DNA from: Sisyra terminalis
Taxonomy: Eukaryota > Arthropoda > Insecta > Neuroptera > Sisyridae
DNA length: 64,000 nucleotides
NCBI GenBank assembly: GCA_958496175.1
Contig: OY292277.1
Location: 3,596,001-3,660,000, forward strand
Direction: 5' to 3'
Below the pieces are notes generated by a model that was given only the letters and a program-made list of their open reading frames with translations, did no database searches and had not been told where the DNA came from. This document shows, in pieces, positions 35,851 to 47,460 of this stretch; the first letter of the stretch is position 1, and each line of letters opens with the position of its first letter. A program made the position numbers and the translations under genes.

Positions 35851-37182
35851 TTACTTTTGATATAGCATGGATGAATTGTGCATTCGTGATATCCTTTTTG
35901 TTGTTTAATGTTTAATTTTATTTCTCAATATTTTCTATAAAAATAATCAAAGTTTCTAGTTGCCAGGCTTGTTATCAATACGGGTAGGGAAAAGACCGAA
36001 TTTTAGTTTGGAAAGTCAAGGAAAGTTAGGGAATTTATTTTGGAGCCAAAAATTGGATACTTTTGATAAAAAATAAGTATATTTTTGTTTTGAATTTTAG
36101 AAAATTCATATTTGAAACTTGCTATGCATTTTTATAAGTAAAGCATCTTAAAAGGAAGGACCTTAATTTAGACCCTTTAAAGCGATTTTTTATCATTAAT
36201 TTGTGCTCGAAAAAAATTTGGTATGTCATTTATTTTATATAAGGATACAATTTTGCAATTTTGATAATTTCAACAGAGAAAAAAGCTAGAAAAAATTTTT
36301 TTTTAACTTGATATAGCGTGGATGAATTCTGAATTGGTGATATCCTTTTCGTCATCTTGATTAATATAATGCCATTATAATATTGTCTAAAAAGAGGTTT
36401 TAATCAATGTTTGATTGTATCCTCAATATTTTCCCATAATAATAACCGTAGTTTCTGGTCGAGAAGGCTTGCCATCAATAAGGGTAGGGAAAATACCGAA
36501 TTTCGGTCTGGAAAGTCAAGAAAAGTTAGGGAATTGGTGTTGGAGCAAAAAATTTGATACTCTTGATAGGAATTAAGCATGATTTTATTTTTATTTTAAA
36601 TTTTAGAAAATAGCTTCATATTGGAAACTTCCTATGCATTTTTGTAAGTTAATCATCTTAAAAGCAATGACTTTAATTTAGACACTTTAAAGCGTTTTTT
36701 TATCATTAATTTGTGCTCGAAAAAAAATTTGCACATCATTTATTTTGTGTAAGGATGCAATTTTGCATCTTTGATAATTTCAACAGCAAAAAAAGCTAGA
36801 AAAAAAATATTTTACACTTGATGAGCGTGGATGACTAGCGTGGATGAATTCTGCATTGGTGATATCCTTTTCGCCATCTTGATTAGTATAATGCCATTAT
36901 AATGTTGTCCAAAAAGAGGTTTTAATCAATGTTTGATTGTATCCTCAATATTTTCCCATAAAAATAACCGAAGTTTCTGGTCGAGAAGGCTTGCCATCAA
37001 TAAGGGTAGGGAAAATACCGAATTTTGGTCTGGAAAGTCAATAAAAGCTAGGGAATTTGTTTTGGGGTAAAGAATTGGATACTCTTGATAGGAATTAGAC
37101 ATGATTTTATTTTTATTTTATTTTAAATAAGAAGACAATTCAGGTTGTTTAAGATCGGTTTTTTTATTTAATATTTTTATTT

Positions 37183-37238
37183 TTCAATTAGCTACGTTTC
37201 GTTACATATCGTAACTTCATCAGGCTTCTTGATTCACA
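37183..37238 (-). ncRNA. hammerhead ribozyme-like motif, family A (core intact)
   Basis: On minus: CUGAUGA (37217-37223), extra A, stem II GUUAC-GAUAU-GUAAC, GAAACGUA, GCUAAUUGA. Stem I is AGC/GCU plus UCAA/UUGA across an internal loop. Confidence 0.7.
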
Positions 37239-37280
37239 AAAATAAAATATTGTCAATTTAAATGTTTAAGATTTAAATTT

Positions 37281-37337
37281 TGTGAATCAAGCAGCCTGAT
37301 GAAGTTACAATATGTCACGAAACGTAGCTAATTGAAA
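37281..37337 (+). ncRNA. hammerhead ribozyme-like motif, family A (weak stem II)
   Basis: CUGAUGA (37296-37302), extra A, GUUAC-AAUAU-GUCAC (one mismatch), GAAACGUA, GCUAAUUGA. Core boxes are intact. Confidence 0.62.
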
Positions 37338-37640
37338 AATAAAAATTTTAAATAAAAAAACCGATCTTAAACAACCTGAATTGTGTTCTTATTTAAAAAA
37401 AATAAAAGCTGCGATCTGAATTTTATCATCTTTTATTTTAAATTTTAGAAAATAGTTTCATATTTGAAACTTTCTATGCATTTTTATGAGTAACACATCT
37501 TAAAAGCAATGGCCTTAATTTTAAGCGATTTTTTATCATTAATTTGTGCTCGAAAAAAAATTTGTATGTCATTTATTTTATATAAGGACGCAATTTTGCA
37601 TCTCTGATAATTTTAACAGCGAAAAAATTGCCACTTAAGT

Positions 37641-39083
37641 GGCTAATGTGTGGTAATTTGAGGCAAAATCAATTTCTCGTTTCCCTAATGGATTGAATGC
37701 AAGCGGTTAATGTTAAACATAACTTCTTTTCCGACCAAAAGCATTTCATTTGCAAACCGTAAACAGTATTAAGTTGAAATTCGTTTTGATTATTATAAAT
37801 AAAGCGAAACGATTTTTCTTGGTTTTGTACAAAACAGTATTTCATCGATCACAAATGTTTGATCGATCGATCAAAATCACTTCTTTCTTTCGCGTTTTTT
37901 TTTTTTTTGGATTGATAAATTGCAGAAAATCATAATGCATTCACGATGCACAATAACCGGTTTTTCATCTAATATTATTGTAGGTATTTAATCGCTTAAT
38001 GAACATTTAACCAGTTAATTTTTTCTCGTAAGTTTAATTTGAATTTTTCGCTTCCTTATTGATATTTATGATGGTAATATTGACGTTACATAGATCGCAC
38101 ACGAATAATGTTAACTATTTGTCCATTTGTATGTAAGTTGGACTATTGGCTACCAACACAATTACGCGATGACTTTTCGGAAGAGATGATGAATTTGAAG
38201 CGATTTGTTCGGCTTAAAGCTCCGTGAAAACTTTATATAATTGCCGCATGTTCGGTAAATTGAAAGATAATAAAACAGAGATGTTTAGAAAAAAGGGATT
38301 TTCTCATGGAAGCGCGCGATTTATATGATTTATGACTTCCGAAACTCGTCAATTAAGGTTGAGAGTTTGTTAAACAAGTGGACTATTTTATTTTCTTTGT
38401 GTATAGGGAAGTTTTTTTTTTCTTTTGAAGCAAAAAGGGTTTTGGTTATAAATTTTGAGTTCTTACATTTTTCCGTAATCACAGAGTAGATGCATCTAAG
38501 GTGATGATTATAGACTATCATTGCATATAGAGAAGACCAAACTATGGTCACTATTTAAGTATTAGTTGAAGGGGTCTAAATTGAGCAAATCTAGAAATTT
38601 AAACAATAAATGATACAAATGAGTTCTTACAAAAAATAAATATTAGAATAGGTAAAGCTAAGTCTTCATTGATCAACAGGAAAAATGTCTAGGGATAAGG
38701 ACCTCAGTCTCAATTTGAAGACTATTTTTTTAAGGTGTATTTATTATACTGCTGTTTGGCAAGGAAGTCTGAAGTCAGAACAAAACCACATAAGGATAAG
38801 TTCATAGAGATAGTAACATAGAGGATTAGAATTCTAAATTAAAGCTGGGTGAAGAAAATTTTGAACGATAAAGTCCTCCATAAAAGGAGTAGACTAAAGG
38901 AAGATGTGAAGACCATATAGCTGCACAAGCTTCAATATCTTGGACATATTAGTACATTTATATTTTCACACTAGGTTGGAATATGTCTGGTCTTATGCAT
39001 TTTGGTATTCAAGGATTTATTACCTGATTTTAACCCATGAAAGATGTGTTAATTGCATTTTCACACTAAGTTGAAATGTGTCC
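37641..39083. other. non-coding stretch
   Basis: No gene recognised. Two similar phrases ('GCATTTTCACACTA(A/G)GTTG(G/A)AATATGT' type) at about 38960 and 39053 form a short tandem duplication, which was the landing site of the next element. Confidence 0.5.
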
Positions 39084-39091
39084 GGTCTTAT

Positions 39092-39361
39092 CAAAGGTAG
39101 ATTTAGAGGGGGGGGGCATGGGCCCCCTCGAGGGTATTTTTGTATACTGTGAAGATTTCGTAACAGTACATACTTAGAAGCAAATCAAAGTATTGAAAAT
39201 GTGAAAATATATGATTAAACTAACAGAAAGAATATTAGTGAAACTAGTCTATTTCTGGCTGGAATTGCGAATTTCTTTCGTGATTTCTTTCACGATCTTG
39301 CAAATGAAAGATGATATTGTACTCACCCACCCCCCAGAAAAAAAATCTGAATCCACCCTTG
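39092..39361. mobile_element. hAT-type MITE (270 bp) with 8-bp target duplication
   Basis: The ends CAAAGGTAGATTTAGA and rc CAAGGGTGGATTCAGA form the inverted repeat. GGTCTTAT flanks it on both sides (39084-39091 and 39362-39369), the 8-bp duplication typical of hAT. Just inside the ends are G- and C-runs. No transposase frame. Confidence 0.75.
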
Positions 39362-39596
39362 GGTCTTATGCATTTTGGTATTCAAGGTTTTATAACCTGA
39401 TTTTTCTCTCGAAAGATGTGTTACAACCAGTGTATTTAAAAGAATTTTAATGCCACAGTTGTAGCTGATTGCTTAGCCGCAACCTTTACGCACCCAAGTG
39501 TACACAAAAATGATTTTGTGTAAATTTTTCGTTTATGATGTATATTGATTTCATTTGTAACCCCCATAAACAATATTTCTGCTGTCTGTAAAAAGG

Positions 39597-40110
39597 GAAC
39601 CGGGAATCGAAGTTTCCTGCCCTTAAAGATGCTAGGTATTGAAAATAAAGACATCCATCAAGTTAGCTCTACATTATCGGAATTTGGAATAATAACTACG
39701 GAATATTTTGCGGCTTTATTGTCGTTCAAGAGGTCCGAAAAAAAAGTTTCACTACTTTTATATTTTCCCGGAGAAAGTTATTTAAAGAAAAAGCTCGATA
39801 AAAAATTAATTAAAAGCTCTTTAAATGACTTTTTCCGGGCAAACTTGCAGGGAACAAAATTCTTTCTTTCATTAATTTCGAACGACGAAATTAATGACGG
39901 AAAAAAAATTGAAATTGTATTATCCATATAAAAGCTTTAATCGTCAAGTTGACAATTGTTTGTTGACAATTTTGGCAATTGTTTTTTCCAGAGCTCTTGA
40001 ACGACAAAAAAATACCAAAATATTCCGTTGGTAATTTTTATCAAATTCCAAAAGTTTAGTGCTAACTTGATTGACATTTTTATTTTCTATACCATCTTTA
40101 AGGGCAGGAA
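39597..40110. repeat. foldback with ~140-bp arms
   Basis: 'AATCGAAGTTTCCTGCCCTT', 'AAAGATG', 'TCAAGTTAGC', 'GGAATATTTTG' and 'TTGTCGTTCAAGAG' appear on plus at 39607-39735 and, in inverted order, at 39984-40110. The middle contains a perfect short hairpin TTAATTTCG-AACGA-CGAAATTAA near 39877. A 128-codon plus-strand ORF that spans the left arm is probably a by-product. Confidence 0.6.
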
Positions 40111-40287
40111 ACTTCGATTTACGATTTTTTGAGATGAGTGGAAAATTTTTAGTTGGCACCTTATGAAAATGAATTCCTCCACTAGTAAAAATACTTAAAA
40201 AATTTATTTTCATTTACTTTTTTTTAAATAAGAAGACAATTCAGGTTATTTCAGATCGTTTTTTTATTTATTTAATATTTTTATTAT

Positions 40288-40343
40288 TCAATTAGCTACG
40301 TTTCGTTACTAATCGTAACTTTATCAGGCTTCTTGATTCACAA
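40288..40343 (-). ncRNA. degenerate hammerhead-like motif, family A
   Basis: On minus: CUGAUAA (G8 changed to A), then intact stem II GUUAC-GAUUA-GUAAC and GAAACGUA. The G8 change is expected to abolish cleavage. Confidence 0.55.
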
Positions 40344-40375
40344 AAAATTTTTTTTTTTTTTTTATATTTTTTTTT

Positions 40376-40432
40376 TGTGAATCAAGAAGCCTGATGAAGT
40401 TATCATACGTAACAAAACGTAGCTAATTGAAT
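40376..40432 (+). ncRNA. degenerate hammerhead-like motif, family A
   Basis: CUGAUGA (40391-40397) is intact, but GAAAC is AAAAC (G12 changed to A) and stem II is weakened. So in this copy both modules carry inactivating changes. Confidence 0.55.
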
Positions 40433-40539
40433 AGTAAAAAAATTAAATAAAAAAAAACGATCTGAAATAACCTGAATTGTCATCTTATTTAAAAAAATAA
40501 AAGCTGAGATCTGAATTTTATCATCTATTTTGATTTACA

Positions 40540-42480
40540 TTATTCATCTGCTGTAAGTGTTTTGGCATTAATTTCATTGATAACCAGCAGAATACTATTA
40601 AAATCAATGTAATATTTTGCCTTTTTAATCTCTAAATCCCAACTTAAATCTTCTCACCATCTTCAACTTTCAATTAATTACAAAACTGTACAACAGTATC
40701 AAAAGATAGTACAATATGTTATCATCGAAACCAAGAAAATTATAAATTTCGCAATTAGTATCGGTACAATTTTTAAACCAAATCTTTACCCCAATTTATG
40801 GACAAGCTTTTAAGACCACTATTTAGTGGTTCCAACTCATGGGACTCTAGTTATAGTAACATTTTTCTCGAATCTTTTCCCCGTCTTCCACTAATTGAGA
40901 ACATCCCATCGAAACTCAGTCACGTGAATAAATCGTAACTTTCTTGGGGGGGCCAAAGGGGACACAATTGACGAGGAGGAATGTGCGTGTTTATGCGAAT
41001 AAACGAAACAGAAATCGAGGTGTTAAGCCGAGTGGAACGTAAATTTCAGCAGCAATGCAAATAAACGAACGAAACGAATAAATGTCGTAGCTACAAGTTA
41101 AATGACACGAAAACAATCACAGCCAAATTCGTGTCTTTTAACTAAAGGGGATGCTTGGAAAGTAAAGGGTGAGCACGGGGTTTTCCCCAAAATAACTACC
41201 AGAAGATCATACAGCTGATTGATTTTCAAGGAATAATAATTGAAATTTGGTACCTTTTTTTAAATGGTAGCTTATAACTTTTTTTAGGGATGATTTCGGG
41301 AGGATAAATCAAAAGAAATGTTTAATCAGCCAACCCTTTATTTGTATACTTGTAGAAGCTCATTTTCTTCAGGCTAAAGTAATGAAGAAGGTTTAAAGTT
41401 TCCCTGGATTTTTAATCGTTTTCATTATGATTCAATGCGGTCAACCCTTTTCATCCCTTTTCTTTGGTGCCATTTTCTCAATCATAGTGAAAAGCCGGTC
41501 ATCAAAACACCACCGAGCTTATTATCAAGCTCTCTAATTGCCGCTTGTCCAACGTATTTAGTCAGCTGTAGTTAAATTAATTAAACCAAGCCAACCCTTC
41601 ACCGTTTTCTTGCAATTGCCGTCCCGCTTGCCACTTTGGCACAACTTTGTGTCCACGTCTTACTTCACGTACATATTTAATTTGTCCCCGGCTCAAACTT
41701 ATTTGCTCGAAACACAAACTAATTGCCCAACCACCAACGCTGGCGACCGTTGGATTTACAAGGACTACGAATGTGGTTCCCGGGAATCGCATCGAATTGA
41801 TGACGTGGCTGGTTTCATTAAAACACCGACTTCTCAACATTTACTCTTTCGTTTACAAATCTTCCAAGAATATGAACTATTCCTGCCGCCCCATCCCCCC
41901 GTGCCTCATGGACGCAGAACAAAGACATTTCTTTCTCGTCCGTGTTTAACGTGAAGGAACGAAATGTGTATTCGAATGCATTCGAGCGAATAAAATGATA
42001 ATGACGCACGTTACATCTAGGAGTCCTTCTTCATCTTCATCTCCCACACCCCCGTCGTCTATGTTATGACATTTTCCGTAATACGCTGAGAAAATATTAA
42101 CGCTTACCCGAGGAATTATCTGGAGACTTCATCAGGATTATCAATCTAGTCCTTTTTGGTCCATTCCGTTTGGTGTAATCCGGTTGCATTACACAAAATG
42201 TCCTTCAAAAGTAGAGGAAAAAAATATATAATGTACGTTTCACTTTATTTCTTATTTCCCTTTATCTGATTACTTTGACCACAAGATTGATAGCTTCTTC
42301 GCACCGACTTATTGTAATTTTTGACTTTGTTACCACTACTGTCGATTATTATACAGCAGGCAATACGATTACGATAATGACATAGTAGGCGGTGAACGTT
42401 TTTTTTTTGTTTGTTGAAAAAATTGAAGAAAAACAATTATGTGATTTTCTTTTGTTTTTTTTTTTCCTTTTTGCAGCCGT
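40540..42480. other. unique non-coding stretch, GC-richer at 41.5-42.0 kb
   Basis: Several overlapping ORFs of 63-114 codons on both strands lie at 41577-42009. None shows a recognisable domain or splice context, and overlapping ORFs in all directions are expected from the higher GC. It may be conserved non-coding DNA. Confidence 0.45.
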
Positions 42481-43830
42481 AAAAATAAAGGTTAGGAAGC
42501 TAAGAAACTAATTGAAATTATTGAAATTACATGCTGGGAGTAAATTTTCATTTAGGTATAATAGATCCGAGTTGAAAAAAAATCCTTTGATGTATTATAG
42601 TAGGTAATATTTTTTTAAGTGTAAGCTTCTATACCACTTGTTTTTAAAAAAATCAATTTGGTAAAATACGATCTGTTTGATTTAATGGTAAAAAAAGTAA
42701 ATTATTAGTTTTGAGTCGGCGCCAAGCTGTCAAACTTATCTACGATTTAATTTGACGTTTTTTTTTTTTTGGTAGATATGAAAATTAATTTATAAAATCT
42801 TTTAAGAAATTAAAATGACTATAGAAAATTATCATTTTTTCGTTTTATAGTGCCAAAAAAAGAATTATATGTTACTTAGGATTAAAACTGGGTTTGAAGT
42901 GCAAAAAAATGTAATATAAACTATGATATAGACTAATTTTTTCTAGTTCCTCATTTTCATTATAGGAATTACATGCTGGACGTAAATTTTCATTTAGGAG
43001 TAATAGATCCGAGTTGAAAAAAAATCCTTTGATGAATTATAGTAATATTTTTTATAATTGTAAGATTCCATACCACCTGTTTTTAAAAAAATCAATATGG
43101 TAAAATACGATAGTTTGATTTAATGGTAAAAAAAAAATTATTAGTTTTGAGTCGGCGCCAAGCTGTCAAACTTATCTACCATTTAATTTGACGTTTTTTT
43201 TTTTGGTAGATATGAAAAATAGTTTATAAAAACTTTTAAGAAATTAAAATGACTATAGAAAATTATCATTTTTTCGTTTTATAGTGCCAAAAAAGTTATG
43301 TTACTTGGGATTAAAACTGGGTTTGAATTGCAAAAATATAATATGAACTATGATATAGACTAATTTTTTCTAGTTCCTCATTTTCATTATAGAAATTACA
43401 TGCTGGACGTAAATTTTCATTTAGGAGTAATAGATCCGAGTTGAAAAAAAATCTTTTGATATATTATAGTAATATTTTTTATAAATGTAAGATTCTATAA
43501 CACCTGTTTTTAAAAAAAATCAATTTGGTAAAATGCGATAGCTTGATTTAATGGTAAAAAAAGTATATTATTAGTTTTGAGTCGGCGTCAAGCTGTCAAA
43601 CTTATCTACAATTTAATTTGATTTTTTTTTTTTTTTTGGTAGATATAAAAATTAATATATAAAATATTTTAAGAAATTAAAATGACTATAGAAAATTATA
43701 TTTTTTTCGTTTTATAGTGCCAAAAAAGGAATTATATGTTACTTGGGATTAAAATTGGGTTTGAAGTGCAAAAAAATATAATATAATCTATGATATAGAC
43801 TAATTTTTTCTTAGTTCCTCATATTCACAT
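42480..43830. repeat. tandem array, three units of ~430 bp
   Basis: 'TTACATGCTGG(G/A)(A/C)GTAAATTTTCATTTAGG' starts at about 42526, 42968 and 43396. Each unit includes 'AATAGATCCGAGTTGAAAAA', 'GAGTCGGCG(C/T)CAAGCTGTCAAAC', a TTATCTAC...GGTAGATAT hairpin and 'GAAAATTATCATTTTTTCG'. The unit is unidentified. Confidence 0.8.
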
Positions 43831-44860
43831 AAGAGGCGCCTTTTTACTGCTTTTTAAATTTATTTTCCATTTCCGTGTACCATGATTATTTCATCAACAA
43901 TCTAAAGTAGCGGAAAGAACACGAAGACTTTGTGTAATATTAGCATCGATTTGTCGCCCGTTTTACAGGCAAATCCTCGAGCATCATTTATTACTGTCGC
44001 TGAAAACATGTTATCACACACGTCCCCCTCACCCCGACCGCTCGCCGACCATACTAACACACTAACTAACTAGTGGCCATATCGGGACAATCAAGACGTT
44101 GACAAAGAGTTTAAGTGTTTCTATGTTTGAAGATGGTATAGGTGCATAAGCAAAGTTTCAGTCTCTCCTCTGTTCTATTTCTTATCGCATCAATGAAAAG
44201 CCTCGTGATCAGAGCGGCTTTTTCCCCCGTCATCGTCCAACGACGTTCATCTAATCCTCGATTTGTTAAATCTTATCTTTATGTCGCCGTACGGAAATGG
44301 AAAATCGATAAAATCGAGTGAAACGTATGAGGAAGTCAACGACTTACGAATGGTGTCTTGGTTGGAAAAAATTGTCTTTGTTTTTTAGAGAAATTTCAGA
44401 CCAAAAGTCATCAAGCTCCAAATGTTTGGATCAGGGGAATTACATATTAGAAACATATGCAAATTTGTGGTAATAAAGTTTTTAGAGCTTGATTTATCAT
44501 GAATTTTTCCGCATTTTGAAATGAAAAACATGTTTCTATGGATTTTTGAAAAAAAAAATTTTTTTGGAAATTTTTGTCAGAGTGATCACGAAAATATATT
44601 TGTAAGCATTTTCATTATCATTTAGTCAGAAGAATTCTAGATGGGGAGATTTGGTTGCACTGTAAAGTTAGTCCACTAACTTGATTTCTTAAATTTTTTT
44701 TGCTCTTTCCTTTGTTCGAAAATTGAAAACCTAAAGTTAGTTCCTGGTTTTTAAATAGGATCTTTTTTCCTTGGAATTGATTGATTTTTCAAAGATTTTC
44801 GTGTAGGATCTTTACCTACATTTGTTTCAAAATTGTTTAAGGAAATACTAAATAAAATCC
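43831..44860. other. unique non-coding spacer
   Basis: GC is somewhat higher at 43900-44330 and AT-rich afterwards. Nothing recognised. Confidence 0.5.
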
Positions 44861-44864
44861 TTTA

Positions 44865-46075
44865 TTTTATACCAATCAAATTAAACTAGGCGTTGTCCTT
44901 CTGCTTTTATTTAAAAAAAAAATAAAGGAAATGTTAATACCTTTTAAGGGTGAATTTCTTTTAAAGATTTATTTGCAAATTTTGGACTTAGAGTTGATTG
45001 ATTTTTATTAATTTATTCCGCCCTTATTTGGACTTATGTCAAGCGCATGTAAGAAATTTAGCATGGGGAAGGAAAATACCTTCCTCGTACTTTAACTTTT
45101 CCTGTACTACTCAAAGCTAACTACTTAAAGTTATCTTAAGCCACTTGGACATTAGAAGTAGCAGGGGAATATACACAAAGATCTAATAAGTCTGCTGAAA
45201 TTTATCTAAGAATAAGAAAAAAAGCTCCTAATATAAAGACGAAGAGGAAGACCCTTACAAGAGATGAATTCCTGTGTTTTTATACTAATCGGATTAAATT
45301 GGGCGTTGTTCTTCAGCTCTTATGAAAAAAAATTTTTAAAGGAAATGTTAATAGCTTTTTAAGGGTGAATTTCTTTTAAAGATTTATTTGCATATTTTGG
45401 ACTTAAAATTGATTGATTTCCATTAATTTATTCCGTCCCTATTTGGACTTATGTCAAGTGCATGTAAGAAATGCAGCATGGGGAAGGAAAATACCTTCCT
45501 CGTACTTTTGGACTACTCAAAGTTAACTACTTAAAGTTATCTTAAGCCACTTGGACATTAGCAGTAGCAGGGGAATATACACAAAGATCCAATAAGTCTG
45601 CTGAAATTTATCTGAGAATAAGATAAAAATGCTCCTAATATAAAGATGAAGAAGAAGACCCTTACAAGAAATGAATTCCTATGTTTTTATACCAGTTGGA
45701 TTAAATTGGGCATTTTTATTCAGTTTTTGTGAAAAAAAATTTTTAAAGGAAATGTTATTAGCTTTTTAAGGATGATTTTTTTTTAAAGAATTATTAGCAA
45801 ATTTTGGACTTAAAGTTGATTGATTTTCATTAATTTATTCCACCCCTATTTGGACTTATGTCAAGCGCATGTAGGAAATGCTGCATGGGGAAGGAAAATA
45901 CCTTCCACGTACTTTTGGACTACTCAATTATGGCTCAAAATTGTCTTAAGCCACTTGGACATTAGCAGTGGCAGGGAAATATATATAATGATCCAATTGG
46001 TATGCTGAAATTTATCTGAGAAAAAAAGTACCTAATATAAAGACGAAGAAGAAAACCCTTATAAGAGATTAATTT
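44865..46075. repeat. tandem array, three units of ~410 bp
   Basis: 'AAAGGAAATGTTAATA' (third copy GTTATTA) starts at about 44926, 45338 and 45746. Each unit then shows 'GGACTTATGTCAAG(C/T)GCATGTA', 'GCATGGGGAAGGAAAATACC' and 'TTAAGCCACTTGGACATTAG'. No ORF is conserved between units. Confidence 0.8.
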
Positions 46076-47460
46076 TCCCAAATTTTTCTAAAAATTATTT
46101 TCAAGTATCATCATAGAAGTATTAAAACTATGAATTGTACAGAAATTTTTATTGTTTTTTTAAGGGAGGAAAAGTTTTGATTATTTTCAAGCATGAATTT
46201 CTAATAACATAAATATTATTTCTCACACCTGAAATTTTAAAACAGATAGTTATTTTATTGAAACTTATTTTATTATCTTCTTTAAAAGGAGTGATTATTT
46301 AAGGGATGATTTTCTGAAAATTCTTAAAATAACTGAAATAACAATTACCTGGATATAGTAATTAAAATCAACAATTTTTATTGATATTTCCAACTCTTAT
46401 TTCACCCTTTTAACGGAAGAATTTTTCAATTTCTTGTACTATTACTGACCTACCACTTATAAGGTACTTTTTAAAATCCTTTAGTAGTGCCTACTTTTGT
46501 TTATAAGAAACTCTTCAACAAAAGTTCATGGTTCCTCTCCAAACAAGTAAAACTGTGCATTGTACAGCAATTGGTATGAAGATTTGTTTAAGGGAGGAAA
46601 AGTTTCGATTTTTTTTCAGGGATAATTGAATGAAATGAATAAGATTTCTCACAAATGTAACTTTAAAAAGGATATTTTTTTTTATTGAAAATCGTTTTTT
46701 TATCCCTCTTTAAAGGTGTGATTATTTAAGGGATGAATTTCTGAAAATTTTTAAAACTACTTAAATAACAATTACTTGGATATAGTAATAAATATCAACA
46801 CTTTTAATTGATATTTCCAACTTTTATTTCACCCTTTTACGGGAAGAATTTTTCAATTTTCTGTACTAATACTGACCTACAGTTTTATAAGGAGCTTCTA
46901 AATAAAATTTTAAGTTTATACCCTTATGAATTCCCGAAAATTCACATGACAATTTAAACAACAATTCCCCTGGATTGGTAAAAATATTCAGAGGACTAGG
47001 ATCAAATTTTATTATCAAAATTTATCATCATCGAGGATCTGAAACTTTACAATAATTCCCCTGGATATTGTAATTAAAATTAACAATTTTTACTTTTACT
47101 TTCAGCTCATTTTTCACCCTCTTAAGGGATGCTTTTTTTTTCATTTTTTGTACTATTTTTGATTTACAGTTTTATAAGGAACTCATAAAAAATATAAATT
47201 TTAGCCTTATGAATTCCTGAAAATTCACAAAAATATTTCAACAATAATTCACCTGGGTATTGAATTTAAAATCAGAAATTTTTATTAATACTTTCGACTC
47301 TTCCTGCACCCTTTTGAGGGATGATTTTTTTCATTTCCTATCGTATTTTTGACCTACAATTTCATTAAAAAATCAGTTTTATACCCTTATTGATTTAGAT
47401 TTTATTCTATACATTAATTTTTATTAGGGATTTTATTAAATAGAATTTAAGGGATGATTT
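46076..47460. repeat. diverged tandem repeat around 'AAGGGATGATTTTTT'
   Basis: Sequences such as 'GAAAATTC(T/A)(T/C)AAAA', 'CAACAATT', 'CC(T/C)GGATAT(A/T)GTAATTAAAAT', 'TTTCACCCTTTTA' and 'GACCTAC' recur at irregular intervals (about 46300, 46730, 46930, 47040, 47215). It is older than the neighbouring array. Confidence 0.6.

Larger units (their letters stand above)
37128..37430 (-). mobile_element. HHR-A foldback retroposon, copy 2, nested
   Basis: It is flanked by an exact 12-bp duplication TTTTATTTTAAA (37116-37127 and 37431-37442). The preceding tandem unit carries the uninterrupted sequence at the same place, so the insertion is directly demonstrated. Element orientation is minus: 5' GATGATAAAATTCAGATC..., 3' end ...CTTATTT(A). 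Two facing hammerhead modules make up most of its length. Confidence 0.8.
35850..37640. repeat. three tandem ~450-525 bp units, third split by HHR-A
   Basis: 'TAGC(A/G)TGGATGAATT' occurs at about 35862, 36313 and 36837. Each unit then shows 'GGGTAGGGAAAA(G/T)ACCGAATTT', 'GGAAAGTCAA', 'CATCTTAAAAG' and 'AGCGATTTTTTATCATTAATTTGTGCTCGAAAAAAA'. The third unit is interrupted at 37128-37430 by the family A retroposon and resumes afterwards. Related 'cgggtagggaaa' phrases occur in the 58.6-60.2 kb palindrome. Confidence 0.75.
40218..40528 (-). mobile_element. HHR-A foldback retroposon, copy 3
   Basis: Flanked by TTTTCATTTAC (40207-40217) and TTTTGATTTAC (40529-40539), a duplication with one later mismatch. 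Poly(T) on the left is the poly(A) tail of an element in minus orientation. It contains two facing hammerhead modules around a very T-rich centre. Confidence 0.75.

Noticed and set aside
39545..39931. 128-codon plus-strand ORF
   Set aside because: It overlaps the arm of a foldback repeat; the matching arm has no equivalent open frame.
41577..42009. Cluster of overlapping ORFs on both strands
   Set aside because: Open frames in several directions at once are expected where GC is higher; none has a convincing protein signature.
42117..42160. CTGATGA on the minus strand (CCTGATGAAGTCTCC) as another hammerhead
   Set aside because: No GAAA box or stem II partner follows within a reasonable distance.
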